Positions 1-5,129 of a stretch of DNA of 5,482 bases are shown piece by piece; position 1 is the first letter of the stretch, and every line of letters begins with the position of its first letter. A program made the translations under genes and the position numbers. The notes beneath the pieces were generated by a model that was not told where the DNA came from, searched no databases, and saw nothing but the letters and a program-made list of their open reading frames with translations. The stretch spans positions 1,374,894 to 1,380,375 of the forward strand of contig CP070688.1 in NCBI GenBank assembly GCA_020353135.1, read 5' to 3'. The stretch comes from Chloroflexota bacterium. GTDB lineage: Bacteria; Chloroflexota; Anaerolineae; Promineifilales; Promineifilaceae.

Positions 1-173
1 TGATGCAGGCCGAACTAGCGCAACGCGCCGGATGCAGTGCGGCTATGATCCGTAAGATAGAGGCCGACGAGCGCAAACCCTCCTTGCAGCTCGCGGAACT
101 GCTGGCGCAACAGCTCCAGATTCCGGGCAGCCAGGTTGACGGGATGCCTCTGGGCATCGTCTTGGCTGCGGCC
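1..173 (+). pseudogene. N-terminal remnant of an XRE-HTH / STAND-ATPase / TPR regulator
   Basis: The frame is open from the window's left edge, so the true start lies upstream. The ATG at 3 sits inside the helix-turn-helix and is probably not the start. The first ~45 residues form an XRE-type HTH: QAELAQRAGCSAAMIRKIE is helix 2 to helix 3, followed by ADERKPSLQLAELLAQQLQI. Such domains begin large Chloroflexota regulators that continue into a STAND/NB-ARC-like ATPase and TPR repeats. Here the HTH runs directly into VDGMPLGIVLAAA (135-173). That resembles the 'EGMPLGI.LAAAW' motif found near the end of the ATPase domain, several hundred residues later in intact relatives. The P-loop and Walker B regions are therefore missing, consistent with an internal deletion. 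After 173 the frame loses recognisable similarity and stops at 345-347, inside the next gene. The HTH call is firm; the ATPase-motif call comes from memory of the family and is moderate. The remnant is unlikely to be functional. Confidence 0.62.
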
Positions 174-298
174 CGGGCCTGGCCGCCTGCCTGCTGTTCT
201 TCGTTGAGATCGGGTAAGGGATACCGATTACTAACTCAACGATCCTCTGGCTGGAGCCAGAACACCCTTGAAACATTGCTGGGCGGCCCAAGCCATCT

Positions 299-303
299 GG
301 AGG
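299..303 (+). promoter_or_regulatory. Shine-Dalgarno GGAGG for the methyltransferase GTG start
   Basis: GGAGG lies 7 nt before GTG at 311. It decides the non-ATG start and shows that the methyltransferase is translated independently of the decayed frame that runs across it. Confidence 0.75.
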
Positions 304-310
304 TTATCTC

Positions 311-1255
311 GTGCTATTTGAGACTTTTCTCCAAAACACAGAATTGATCCTGGCTGAGGGTGCGATTTACGAACGGTTGCGAAGACATCCGTCCATCGAG
401 TTTGACCCGCACCTGGCCCACGCAGCATTAATCTATAACCCGGCCTCAAAAGAAATTCTGACACAGGTTTATCGTCAGTATCTCGACATTGGCCAGAAGC
501 ATCACCTGCCCATGGTCGTCTCAACCCCCACCTGGCGGGCAAATAGAGAACGGCTCAACCGCTCTGAATTTAAGGACTGCAGAGTCAATCAGGATAACGC
601 CCGGTTTCTGTCTGATATTCGAGCGAGTTATGGCACTACCGGGCAACCCATCTTCATCGGGGGTCTGATGGGGCCTCGGGGAGATGCTTACCGTCCAGAG
701 GAAGCGCTCTCGGAAAAGGAAGCCATCTCGTTTCATGCCTATCAGATTGAAGCCTTAGCCCAGGCCAATGTCGATTTCTTATATGCGACGACGCTGCCGG
801 CTTTTTCCGAAGCGTCTGGTCTTGCGGCCGCGATGGCCAAGACGAACCTGCCGTATATATTGAGCTTTGTAATTCGTGGCAGTGGCGCCTTGCTGGATGA
901 CACACCTTTGTATCAGGCTATCGAAGATATTGATGCCACAGTGTCCCGACCTCCCACAGGGTACGCGGTGAATTGTGTGCATCCGACGATTTTGCTGAAA
1001 GGACTGGCCCAGGACGAAATTGAGGGGCGGTCATTGACTGAGCGAATCGTCGGTTTTGCGGCCAATACGTCAGCGAGAAGCCCGGAGGAGTTAGATGGCT
1101 TGGCGGAATTAGAGACGGAAACGGCCGATAGGTTGGCTGAGTTAATGGGGGAAGTGTCCAGGCAATATCATATCCCCATCTTGGGCGGTTGCTGCGGTAC
1201 CGGAACTGAGCATATCGAATGCCTAGCGGTTCAACTCAAAGCCAGCTCTCAGTAG
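311..1255 (+). CDS. homocysteine S-methyltransferase family protein
   Basis: A cytosolic (beta/alpha)8 zinc methyltransferase of the homocysteine S-methyltransferase family (MmuM / Pfam S-methyl_trans). Members move a methyl group, often from S-methylmethionine, to homocysteine to make methionine. The three zinc-binding cysteines are present: C222 in NCVHP, and C294 and C295 in GGCCGT. The 314-residue length is normal for a stand-alone enzyme. GTG at 311 is chosen as start because GGAGG (299-303) lies 7 nt upstream. The N-terminal signature is ILAEGAIYERLRR, not the common LDGGMGTEL form, and the usual mid-protein 'ET' is TT (TTLPAFSEA, 160-168). This suggests a divergent subfamily, so the methyl donor is uncertain and I do not assign mmuM. 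No cobalamin or folate domain follows. It is monocistronic by position, lying between two remnants of a regulator gene. No convincing promoter or riboswitch is visible upstream. Family certain, substrate inferred. Confidence 0.93.
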   Translation: MLFETFLQNTELILAEGAIYERLRRHPSIEFDPHLAHAALIYNPASKEILTQVYRQYLDIGQKHHLPMVVSTPTWRANRERLNRSEFKDCRVNQDNARFLSDIRASYGTTGQPIFIGGLMGPRGDAYRPEEALSEKEAISFHAYQIEALAQANVDFLYATTLPAFSEASGLAAAMAKTNLPYILSFVIRGSGALLDDTPLYQAIEDIDATVSRPPTGYAVNCVHPTILLKGLAQDEIEGRSLTERIVGFAANTSARSPEELDGLAELETETADRLAELMGEVSRQYHIPILGGCCGTGTEHIECLAVQLKASSQ

Positions 1256-1284
1256 TGTAAGACCACTCAACAAGCGGAAGCTAA

Positions 1285-1318
1285 GCGCTGACAGCGCATT
1301 TCTTGATTCGCTCAGCGC
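1285..1318 (+). repeat. short inverted repeat after the methyltransferase gene
   Basis: GCGCTGA (1285-1291) pairs with TCAGCGC (1312-1318) across a 20-nt loop. A second, competing partner is CAGCGC at 1292-1297. It lies 30 nt past the methyltransferase stop and could weakly terminate transcription, but it has no following T-run, so it is not called a terminator. Confidence 0.25.
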
Positions 1319-1659
1319 GCGTGATCGTATCAATGTTGATGGTATTCCTATTAGACATTTTTACACGAAAATGGAAGATACCCTATCTGGCGCGGCGGCA
1401 TGTTGCGCGTTACCTGGAATTTGTCATTCGAATCGGGCATTATGCGCAGCTAATCAGGGCGCTGGCGGCCGTGGCCTATTACCTGGCCCATTTCGGCGAT
1501 AAGCAGCAAGCGCTGGCGGTCTGGCAGCAGCTTAGCGGGCAGCTTTATATTGAGGCGTCGAAATGGTACGCGGATGTCATCGGCCGGGAAATAAAAGCGC
1601 GAACGGCCAGTATATCGCCTCCGCCAACCGCCGAAACCGCAGTCATGATCTTTGGTTAA
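1285..1659 (+). pseudogene. probable C-terminal remnant of an HTH-ATPase-TPR regulator
   Basis: An open frame of about 120 codons follows a TAA at 1282-1284 and ends with TAA at 1657-1659. The only start options are TTG at 1303 or ATGs at 1333 and 1339, and none has a Shine-Dalgarno. The part from about 1390 onward is helical and TPR-like: ALAAVAYYLAHFGDKQQALAVWQQL, then SKWYADVIGREIKA and a Pro-rich end (SISPPP). This closely resembles the extreme C-terminus of Chloroflexota XRE-HTH / ATPase / TPR regulators, where a final TPR pair is followed by an 'SRWFEDV.GR.I' motif. The hydrophobic run before it (VIVSMLMVFLLDIF) may be a degenerate TPR helix or out-of-frame noise. With the HTH piece at 1-173 it brackets the methyltransferase, same strand and same order as in an intact regulator. 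A small expressed hypothetical protein is possible but less likely. Confidence 0.5.
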
Positions 1660-1687
1660 CGACCGAATCGCTACTTCGAAAGTTAAC
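1655..1687. terminator. possible stem-loop between convergent reading frames
   Basis: GTTAAC (1655-1660) and GTTAAC (1682-1687) form outer arms, and CGAA (1664-1667) with TTCG (1675-1678) forms an inner stem around a 7-nt loop. The two stems are separated by 3 x 3 mismatches. The TAA of the + strand remnant and the TAA of the - strand membrane gene both fall inside the outer arms. Placement fits a bidirectional terminator, but the stem is AT-rich and imperfect and there is no strong T-run. Confidence 0.2.
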
Positions 1688-2435
1688 TTATTACTAGACG
1701 ATTGCCGGACGCTATCCTAGTTTCGCGGGTTAACTGGAAGAAGCTTCTGGCAAGCTGTATGTGCCAGATTAAATAGCCTGGCACAGATAGGAATAACAGA
1801 GCAACCCCTATCGCCGGCAGGAAAAAGGCGCATACTGCCAGGTTCGTCACGATAACCACATAGGCGGTTGACTTGCTGAAGAAGGCGCTTCGTAACATGA
1901 GCAATGAGCTGATCAGCAAGGAAAATCCGCCAAGGAACGTATTCAGGGCCCAGGCAGTCCCATGGAAGTAAGAAAGAAGCGTCTCCCCAGCTGCCAGGTA
2001 TTGGCTTTTCGCTGCCTCGGTTGCCTCCGTCGTATATGCTTCGCTTAGGAAAAGAAGCTCAGAGACAGGTCTCGCGTGAACCACTAAGGCCGCGGCGAAT
2101 AGGCCCATGACCAGGGCGATTAACGCAAAAGATTCATTCACTTGTTTTAGCGCAACATAGAGGGCCAGGAAAAGCAGCACGCCGAGGATATTCGTAACCA
2201 GGAGCATGGAATCCAGGGCCATGAACCCTCCGAACCAGTCGCTTCCGATGGCTGTAAAGATCTCTTCTGTAGAGGCGGAACCAGGTAAGATGGGCCAAGC
2301 GATAATGGCCACAACAATCACCAGGATCAATATATTCATCACGATAGCGACAATGCCGCCAATGCGATAAAGATCTCTCCACCGCGGATCTACAGCTTCG
2401 GTTTCAAAAGCCTGATTCACTCTTGACTGTCCCAT
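1683..2435 (-). CDS. DUF4386-like integral membrane protein (paralogue A)
   Basis: A 250-residue, six-helix inner-membrane protein of unknown function, resembling DUF4386-type proteins. After a charged cytoplasmic N-terminus (about 1-24), hydrophobic segments lie near 25-50, 76-97, 102-120, 160-182, 189-206 and 208-226. There is no signal peptide, enzyme motif or transporter signature. It is clearly related to the protein encoded upstream (2541-3314). Shared landmarks in the same order are DLYRIGG, ALYVALKQVN, FLSEAY, YLAAGETLL, then a GT before helix 4, and LMLRS followed by SKSTAYV. The start ATG at 2435 has AAGGAG (2443-2448) 7 nt upstream, so the start is well supported. It is last in a same-direction series tetR - SDR - paralogue B - paralogue A. 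The 105-bp gap before it shows no clear promoter. DUF4386 membership is from memory of the pattern and needs a profile search; the membrane call is firm. Confidence 0.82.
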   Translation of the reverse strand: MGQSRVNQAFETEAVDPRWRDLYRIGGIVAIVMNILILVIVVAIIAWPILPGSASTEEIFTAIGSDWFGGFMALDSMLLVTNILGVLLFLALYVALKQVNESFALIALVMGLFAAALVVHARPVSELLFLSEAYTTEATEAAKSQYLAAGETLLSYFHGTAWALNTFLGGFSLLISSLLMLRSAFFSKSTAYVVIVTNLAVCAFFLPAIGVALLFLSVPGYLIWHIQLARSFFQLTRETRIASGNRLVIS

Positions 2436-2540
2436 TTCGATTCTCCTTCAATGGGAAAAATCAGGGCCATCAACATTTGGTGAAGGCCACCCAGCTTCGA
2501 TTATCCGGCCGCGATATTCGGGCAGTGTTGCCGCATCCGC
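2436..2540 (-). other. intergenic gap between the two membrane paralogues
   Basis: 105 bp. Apart from the Shine-Dalgarno for the gene at 1683-2435 (2443-2448), I see no good sigma70 promoter, strong hairpin or small ORF here. It is long for an operon gap, so a weak internal promoter cannot be excluded. Confidence 0.4.
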
Positions 2541-3314
2541 TTAAGACCGGCCGATTCTAAGCAGCCTCATGCCGACCAGGAAATACCACGCTAGCGAAAG
2601 CAATCCGCCGCCGATATATTGCACGGCAATCATGGCGCCCTGGAAGGCTGTTGTCGTCCCGGTGGCCGTGTAATGACCGCCGAATGGAATGCCCACGATC
2701 AGGAGCCCAAATCCCAGGATACCGGCCCACGCCGTCGCTTTGCCCAAAGCCTTGCTGCGCAGCATGACCGCCGAGAAGATCAGGCCGGCGAGCCAGACGA
2801 GAGGCATTCCTGCATAGAGGAAGCCCGTGCCCCTGCTCGTTGCCAGCATCGCCTGCCCGGCCGCCAGCAAGATAGATTGCTCTGTTCCCGTCGTCGCGGC
2901 CGCATATTCCTGGCTGAGCGAAAGCATCGAGAAAGATGGATTGGTAGCCAGGTAAACCGCCATCCCGACAAAGACAAATGGCGTGGCGATCAAGGCCCAG
3001 GTCCTGTTTACTCCTCTGAGCACGACGTAGAGAGCGAGCGCCACCGGACCCCAGAGGAGCATGATGACGGCGTCGCCCAAACCGAGGAAGAAGAGCCCGG
3101 TAATTGGGCTTTCTTCAAAAACCGTGAACCATTCGAGCACCGTCTCAGGTGGTGGGCTGGCGAGGTTGGCCGGGATGTAAACGCCCAAGGTAATGAGATA
3201 AATCAGGGCGCAAAGCAGGGCCGCCGCCCCGCCGATCTTGTACAGAGTTATCCAATCCAGGTCTATCGTTCCAACTCCACGATCTGGACCGGCAAGCGTA
3301 ATTTCTTGAGCCAT
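2541..3314 (-). CDS. DUF4386-like integral membrane protein (paralogue B)
   Basis: A 257-residue predicted inner-membrane protein with six hydrophobic segments near residues 26-49, 73-100, 106-123, 162-184, 193-211 and 226-249, preceded by a short polar N-terminus. Function unknown. It shares topology and landmarks with the next gene (1683-2435): TLYKIGG, ALYVVLRGVN, SLSQEY, LLAAGQAML, RGTGF before helix 4, and VMLRS followed by GKATAWAG. The two therefore look like an old tandem duplication, strongly diverged. Its base composition is visibly more GC-rich than paralogue A. ATG at 3314 is preceded by AGGAGG (3320-3325) at 5 nt, one of the best ribosome binding sites in the window. A perfect hairpin (3329-3351) lies 3 nt before that site. 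It follows the SDR gene by 72 bp in the same direction, so co-transcription from the tetR promoter is possible but may be modulated by the hairpin. No substrate or enzymatic role can be read from the sequence. Confidence 0.83.
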   Translation of the reverse strand: MAQEITLAGPDRGVGTIDLDWITLYKIGGAAALLCALIYLITLGVYIPANLASPPPETVLEWFTVFEESPITGLFFLGLGDAVIMLLWGPVALALYVVLRGVNRTWALIATPFVFVGMAVYLATNPSFSMLSLSQEYAAATTGTEQSILLAAGQAMLATSRGTGFLYAGMPLVWLAGLIFSAVMLRSKALGKATAWAGILGFGLLIVGIPFGGHYTATGTTTAFQGAMIAVQYIGGGLLSLAWYFLVGMRLLRIGRS

Positions 3315-3328
3315 GGCTTCCTCCTAGT

Positions 3329-3351
3329 TGATCAAGCTTCCAGCTTGATCA
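3329..3351 (-). promoter_or_regulatory. perfect 10-bp hairpin before the membrane-protein RBS
   Basis: TGATCAAGCT (3329-3338) and AGCTTGATCA (3342-3351) are exact reverse complements around a 3-nt loop. The hairpin sits between the SDR stop (3387) and the AGGAGG site at 3320-3325. There is no T-run after it on the - strand, so it is a poor intrinsic terminator. An operator, an RNA-processing or stability hairpin, or a translational control element are alternatives. The structure is certain; its role is unknown. Confidence 0.55.
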
Positions 3352-3386
3352 GGTACGGACCCGGATTAACCCGGTCTGGCCAACCA

Positions 3387-4184
3387 TTATGCGGCCGGAC
3401 CCATCACATAAGCGCCGATGCGCTGGGTCACGGCCGGTGACATCATCTGCAAGAACGGCCGGAAGATCTGCAGGGACCAAACCTGCAGCCGGTTGCTCCA
3501 TCCGGCGACGACGACCGGGCGATTATTCATCAAGGCTTCGTAGCCGATCTCGGCCACCCGCTCGGCGCTCATCATATTCTGGAACAAGCGCACATTCTCC
3601 AAACCGTGGCGGGTGACAAACGCCGTATTCGTCGCCCCTGGGCAGAGAGCTGTGACGGTCACGCCGCTGCCGGCCAGCTCGGCGGCGATGGCCTCGGAGA
3701 AGCTCAGCACATACGCTTTGCTCGCGCAGTAAACGGCGTTCAGCGGCCCGGGACCAAAGGAGCCGGTCGAGGCCACATTCAGGATCTTGCCCCGGCCGCG
3801 ATCTAACATGCCCGGCAGGAGCAGCCTGGTCAGGTAGGTGAGGGAGGTCATATTGACCTGGATCATGTGTAGCAGTCGCTCGGCCTCTGCCTCGGCAAAG
3901 AGCCCGTACACTTGCGTTCCGGCGTTGTTCACCAAGACGTCAACCTGGATCGATTCCCGCTCTAGCTGATCGACGATATCGGCCGCCGCCTCCGGTCTAG
4001 CTAAATCCGCGATAATGACCTTGACCTCCACCCCATGCCGGCCGCGCAATTCCCGGGCCAATTGGTCCAGCTTACGCCGGTTCCGGGCTATCAGGACCAG
4101 GTCGTTCTTATCGCGGGCAAAAAGACGCGCCACTTCGCGGCCGATGCCGCTGCTGGCGCCAGTAATCAATGTCGTCGTGTTCAT
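3387..4184 (-). CDS. SDR family NAD(P)-dependent oxidoreductase
   Basis: A classical short-chain dehydrogenase/reductase (265 residues, COG0300/DltE-like), cytosolic, using NAD(P)H to interconvert carbonyl and alcohol groups on an unknown substrate. All family landmarks are intact. The Rossmann TGASSGIG is at 8-15. An arginine follows strand 2 (LIARN, R34), favouring NADP(H). D60 closes strand 3, NNAG is at 86-89, and the catalytic tetrad is N111, S139, Y152 and K156 (YCASK). PG follows strand 6 (CPGATNT, 181-187). The C-terminal ~40 residues (from about 228) carry the amphipathic tail usual in this subgroup. ATG at 4184 is supported by AAGGAG (4191-4196) 6 nt upstream. It lies 30 bp behind tetR on the same strand, so the two are very probably co-transcribed from the operator-bearing promoter at 4936-4964 and the SDR substrate pathway may supply the TetR ligand. 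Class certain, substrate not predictable. Confidence 0.95.
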   Translation of the reverse strand: MNTTTLITGASSGIGREVARLFARDKNDLVLIARNRRKLDQLARELRGRHGVEVKVIIADLARPEAAADIVDQLERESIQVDVLVNNAGTQVYGLFAEAEAERLLHMIQVNMTSLTYLTRLLLPGMLDRGRGKILNVASTGSFGPGPLNAVYCASKAYVLSFSEAIAAELAGSGVTVTALCPGATNTAFVTRHGLENVRLFQNMMSAERVAEIGYEALMNNRPVVVAGWSNRLQVWSLQIFRPFLQMMSPAVTQRIGAYVMGPAA

Positions 4185-4214
4185 GTTCAGCTCCTTCGTA
4201 ATAGCCGGTAGCCA

Positions 4215-4895
4215 TTAATTGTCTATTGTTACTCGACCCTGCGACAACGCGGCCGTACCATGAAGCAGGGTCATCATGAATGTTTTGCATTCGGCCGCGA
4301 AATCCAAACCGAGAACGGCCATGTCAACCTCTTCTTCGATGGCTTTTTTAATCACCGGCGCCGGATTGGCCTGCTGCTCCAAACCGATGACGAACATCGA
4401 TATATGCAAGAGCAGGTGAGCGCCTTGACCCATCGCCAGGAACGATAGACAGGCTTCTAACAAAGCGCCTGTGGTAACGATCCGGTACAGCAGCTGCCGC
4501 TTGAAGCGCAGGGCCGTTTCGTAGTCGATGTTGTGTTCCAGGATCACTTGCATGATGGCGAAGAGCCGGGTCAAGCCAGGCCGGGAACACATCTCCTCGC
4601 AAAACAGCGTGCTGACGGCCGTCATATCGTCGCTGCCGGCCAGTTCCCTGAGGCCGGCGTCTGCCGCGTCATACCAGGCTCCCAGCTGCTCATCCAGGAC
4701 CGCCAGGAAGAGCGCTTCTTTGGTGTCGAAATAGAGGTAGACGGTGCCTTTGGCCAGCCCGGCCGCCTGGGCGATTTGTGACATGCTTATCTCGTCGTAG
4801 CGCCTGGTCTGGTAGATCCCCCAGGCCACGTCGAGGATCTCTTGCCGCCGGACGCTCTTCTGCTCGTCCGTTCGCGCTCTGCGCTTAACTGCCAT
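4215..4895 (-). CDS. TetR/AcrR family transcriptional regulator
   Basis: A one-domain-plus-ligand-domain repressor of the TetR family (226 residues). The N-terminal HTH is clear: RRQEILDVAWGIYQ (helix 1, about 17-30), then SMSQIAQAAGLAKGTVYLYF (37-56) with the family's recognition helix and a TKEALF follow-up (58-63). The rest is helical and variable, as expected for the ligand and dimerisation domain. Two ATGs are possible. AGGAG (4902-4906) directly abuts the ATG at 4901 but is 6 nt from the ATG at 4895, so the start at 4895 (MAVKRR) is preferred over the version two residues longer. The promoter just upstream holds two TGACYCRYGGTCA inverted repeats, so autorepression is strongly suggested. 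The SDR gene follows 30 bp downstream and is probably co-regulated. The ligand is unknown. Confidence 0.95.
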   Translation of the reverse strand: MAVKRRARTDEQKSVRRQEILDVAWGIYQTRRYDEISMSQIAQAAGLAKGTVYLYFDTKEALFLAVLDEQLGAWYDAADAGLRELAGSDDMTAVSTLFCEEMCSRPGLTRLFAIMQVILEHNIDYETALRFKRQLLYRIVTTGALLEACLSFLAMGQGAHLLLHISMFVIGLEQQANPAPVIKKAIEEEVDMAVLGLDFAAECKTFMMTLLHGTAALSQGRVTIDN

Positions 4896-4901
4896 CACCA
4901 T

Positions 4902-4906
4902 CTCCT
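4902..4906 (-). promoter_or_regulatory. Shine-Dalgarno AGGAG deciding the tetR start
   Basis: AGGAG on the - strand touches the ATG at 4901 (0 nt) but stands 6 nt from the in-frame ATG at 4895. The spacing selects the downstream ATG as the functional start. Confidence 0.65.
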
Positions 4907-4911
4907 GAATT

Positions 4912-4936
4912 TATAAATGACTCATGGTCATTTATA
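4912..4936. promoter_or_regulatory. TetR operator O1 (25-bp inverted repeat)
   Basis: Perfect 10-bp arms TATAAATGAC (4912-4921) and GTCATTTATA (4927-4936) surround a 5-bp centre. The core TGACTCATGGTCA (4918-4930) matches the second site at 4944-4956 in the pattern TGACYCRYGGTCA. It begins at the last base of the -10 box and covers the expected transcription start near 4929, so a bound dimer would block initiation. That TetR binds here is an inference from position and symmetry. Confidence 0.75.
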
Positions 4937-4964
4937 GTATAACTGACCCGCGGTCATTTGTCAA
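4936..4964 (-). promoter_or_regulatory. sigma70-type promoter of the tetR-SDR unit
   Basis: On the - strand, TTGACA (4959-4964) is followed by exactly 17 bp and then TATACT (4936-4941). This is a full-consensus -35, optimal spacing and a 5-of-6 -10 box. The expected start is near 4929, leaving a leader of about 35 nt before the tetR ATG at 4895. It is the strongest promoter-like sequence in the window and carries an inverted repeat inside its spacer. Confidence 0.78.
4944..4956. promoter_or_regulatory. TetR operator O2 in the promoter spacer
   Basis: TGACCCGCGGTCA has 5-bp arms TGACC/GGTCA around CGC. It lies wholly between the -35 and -10 boxes. Its centre (4950) is 26 bp from the centre of O1 (4924), about two and a half helical turns. 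The conserved half-sites shared with O1 argue that the same regulator binds both. Confidence 0.7.
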
Positions 4965-4965
4965 G

Positions 4966-5129
4966 ACCCATTTCCAGGGTCCGCTAGCAGGGTGGGGGGA
5001 CGGTGCTGGTCCAGGGAGAGCAAGGCGCCCTGCCATGTAGCCGCTGGCGAGAAGAGCAGGACCAGGATCCGGTCACTTCTCAACCCCCTCTTATTTATCC
5101 CCCTTAGATGATCCGCTCCATTCTGCGTA
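4966..5129. other. stretch without a convincing gene
   Basis: About 160 bp upstream of the tetR promoter. A - strand frame (4961-5143) is open here, but it lacks a Shine-Dalgarno and recognisable similarity. A 7-bp inverted repeat (CTGGTCC near 5008-5014, with GGACCAG about 40 nt later) is too weak to interpret. No RNA gene or promoter for the right-hand pseudogene is seen, which is expected since that gene reads toward this gap. Confidence 0.4.

Noticed and set aside
204..232. TTGAGA - 17 bp - ATTACT as a promoter for the methyltransferase.
   Set aside because: The -35 is good, but the -10 matches only 3 of 6 consensus bases. Not strong enough to annotate.
234..1271. 7-bp direct repeat ACTCAAC on both sides of the methyltransferase gene (234-240 and 1265-1271), as a possible target-site duplication.
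   Set aside because: A 7-bp match between two flanks of this size is likely by chance, and there are no terminal inverted repeats or transposase.
1303..1380. Hydrophobic run after TTG 1303 as a transmembrane segment of a small membrane protein.
   Set aside because: There is no ribosome binding site, and the downstream part is TPR-like and soluble. A decayed regulator tail explains the frame better.
1655..1734. Three GTTAAC hexamers within 80 bp (1655, 1682, 1729) as a repeat array.
   Set aside because: Spacing is irregular and two of them simply contain stop codons. Only the first two can pair as a weak stem.
2619..3440. 273-codon + strand frame opposite the membrane-protein gene.
   Set aside because: Composition is Arg/Glu/Gln/His-rich with no motif, as expected antisense to a hydrophobic protein. 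The - strand frame has a strong RBS, membrane helices and a paralogue.
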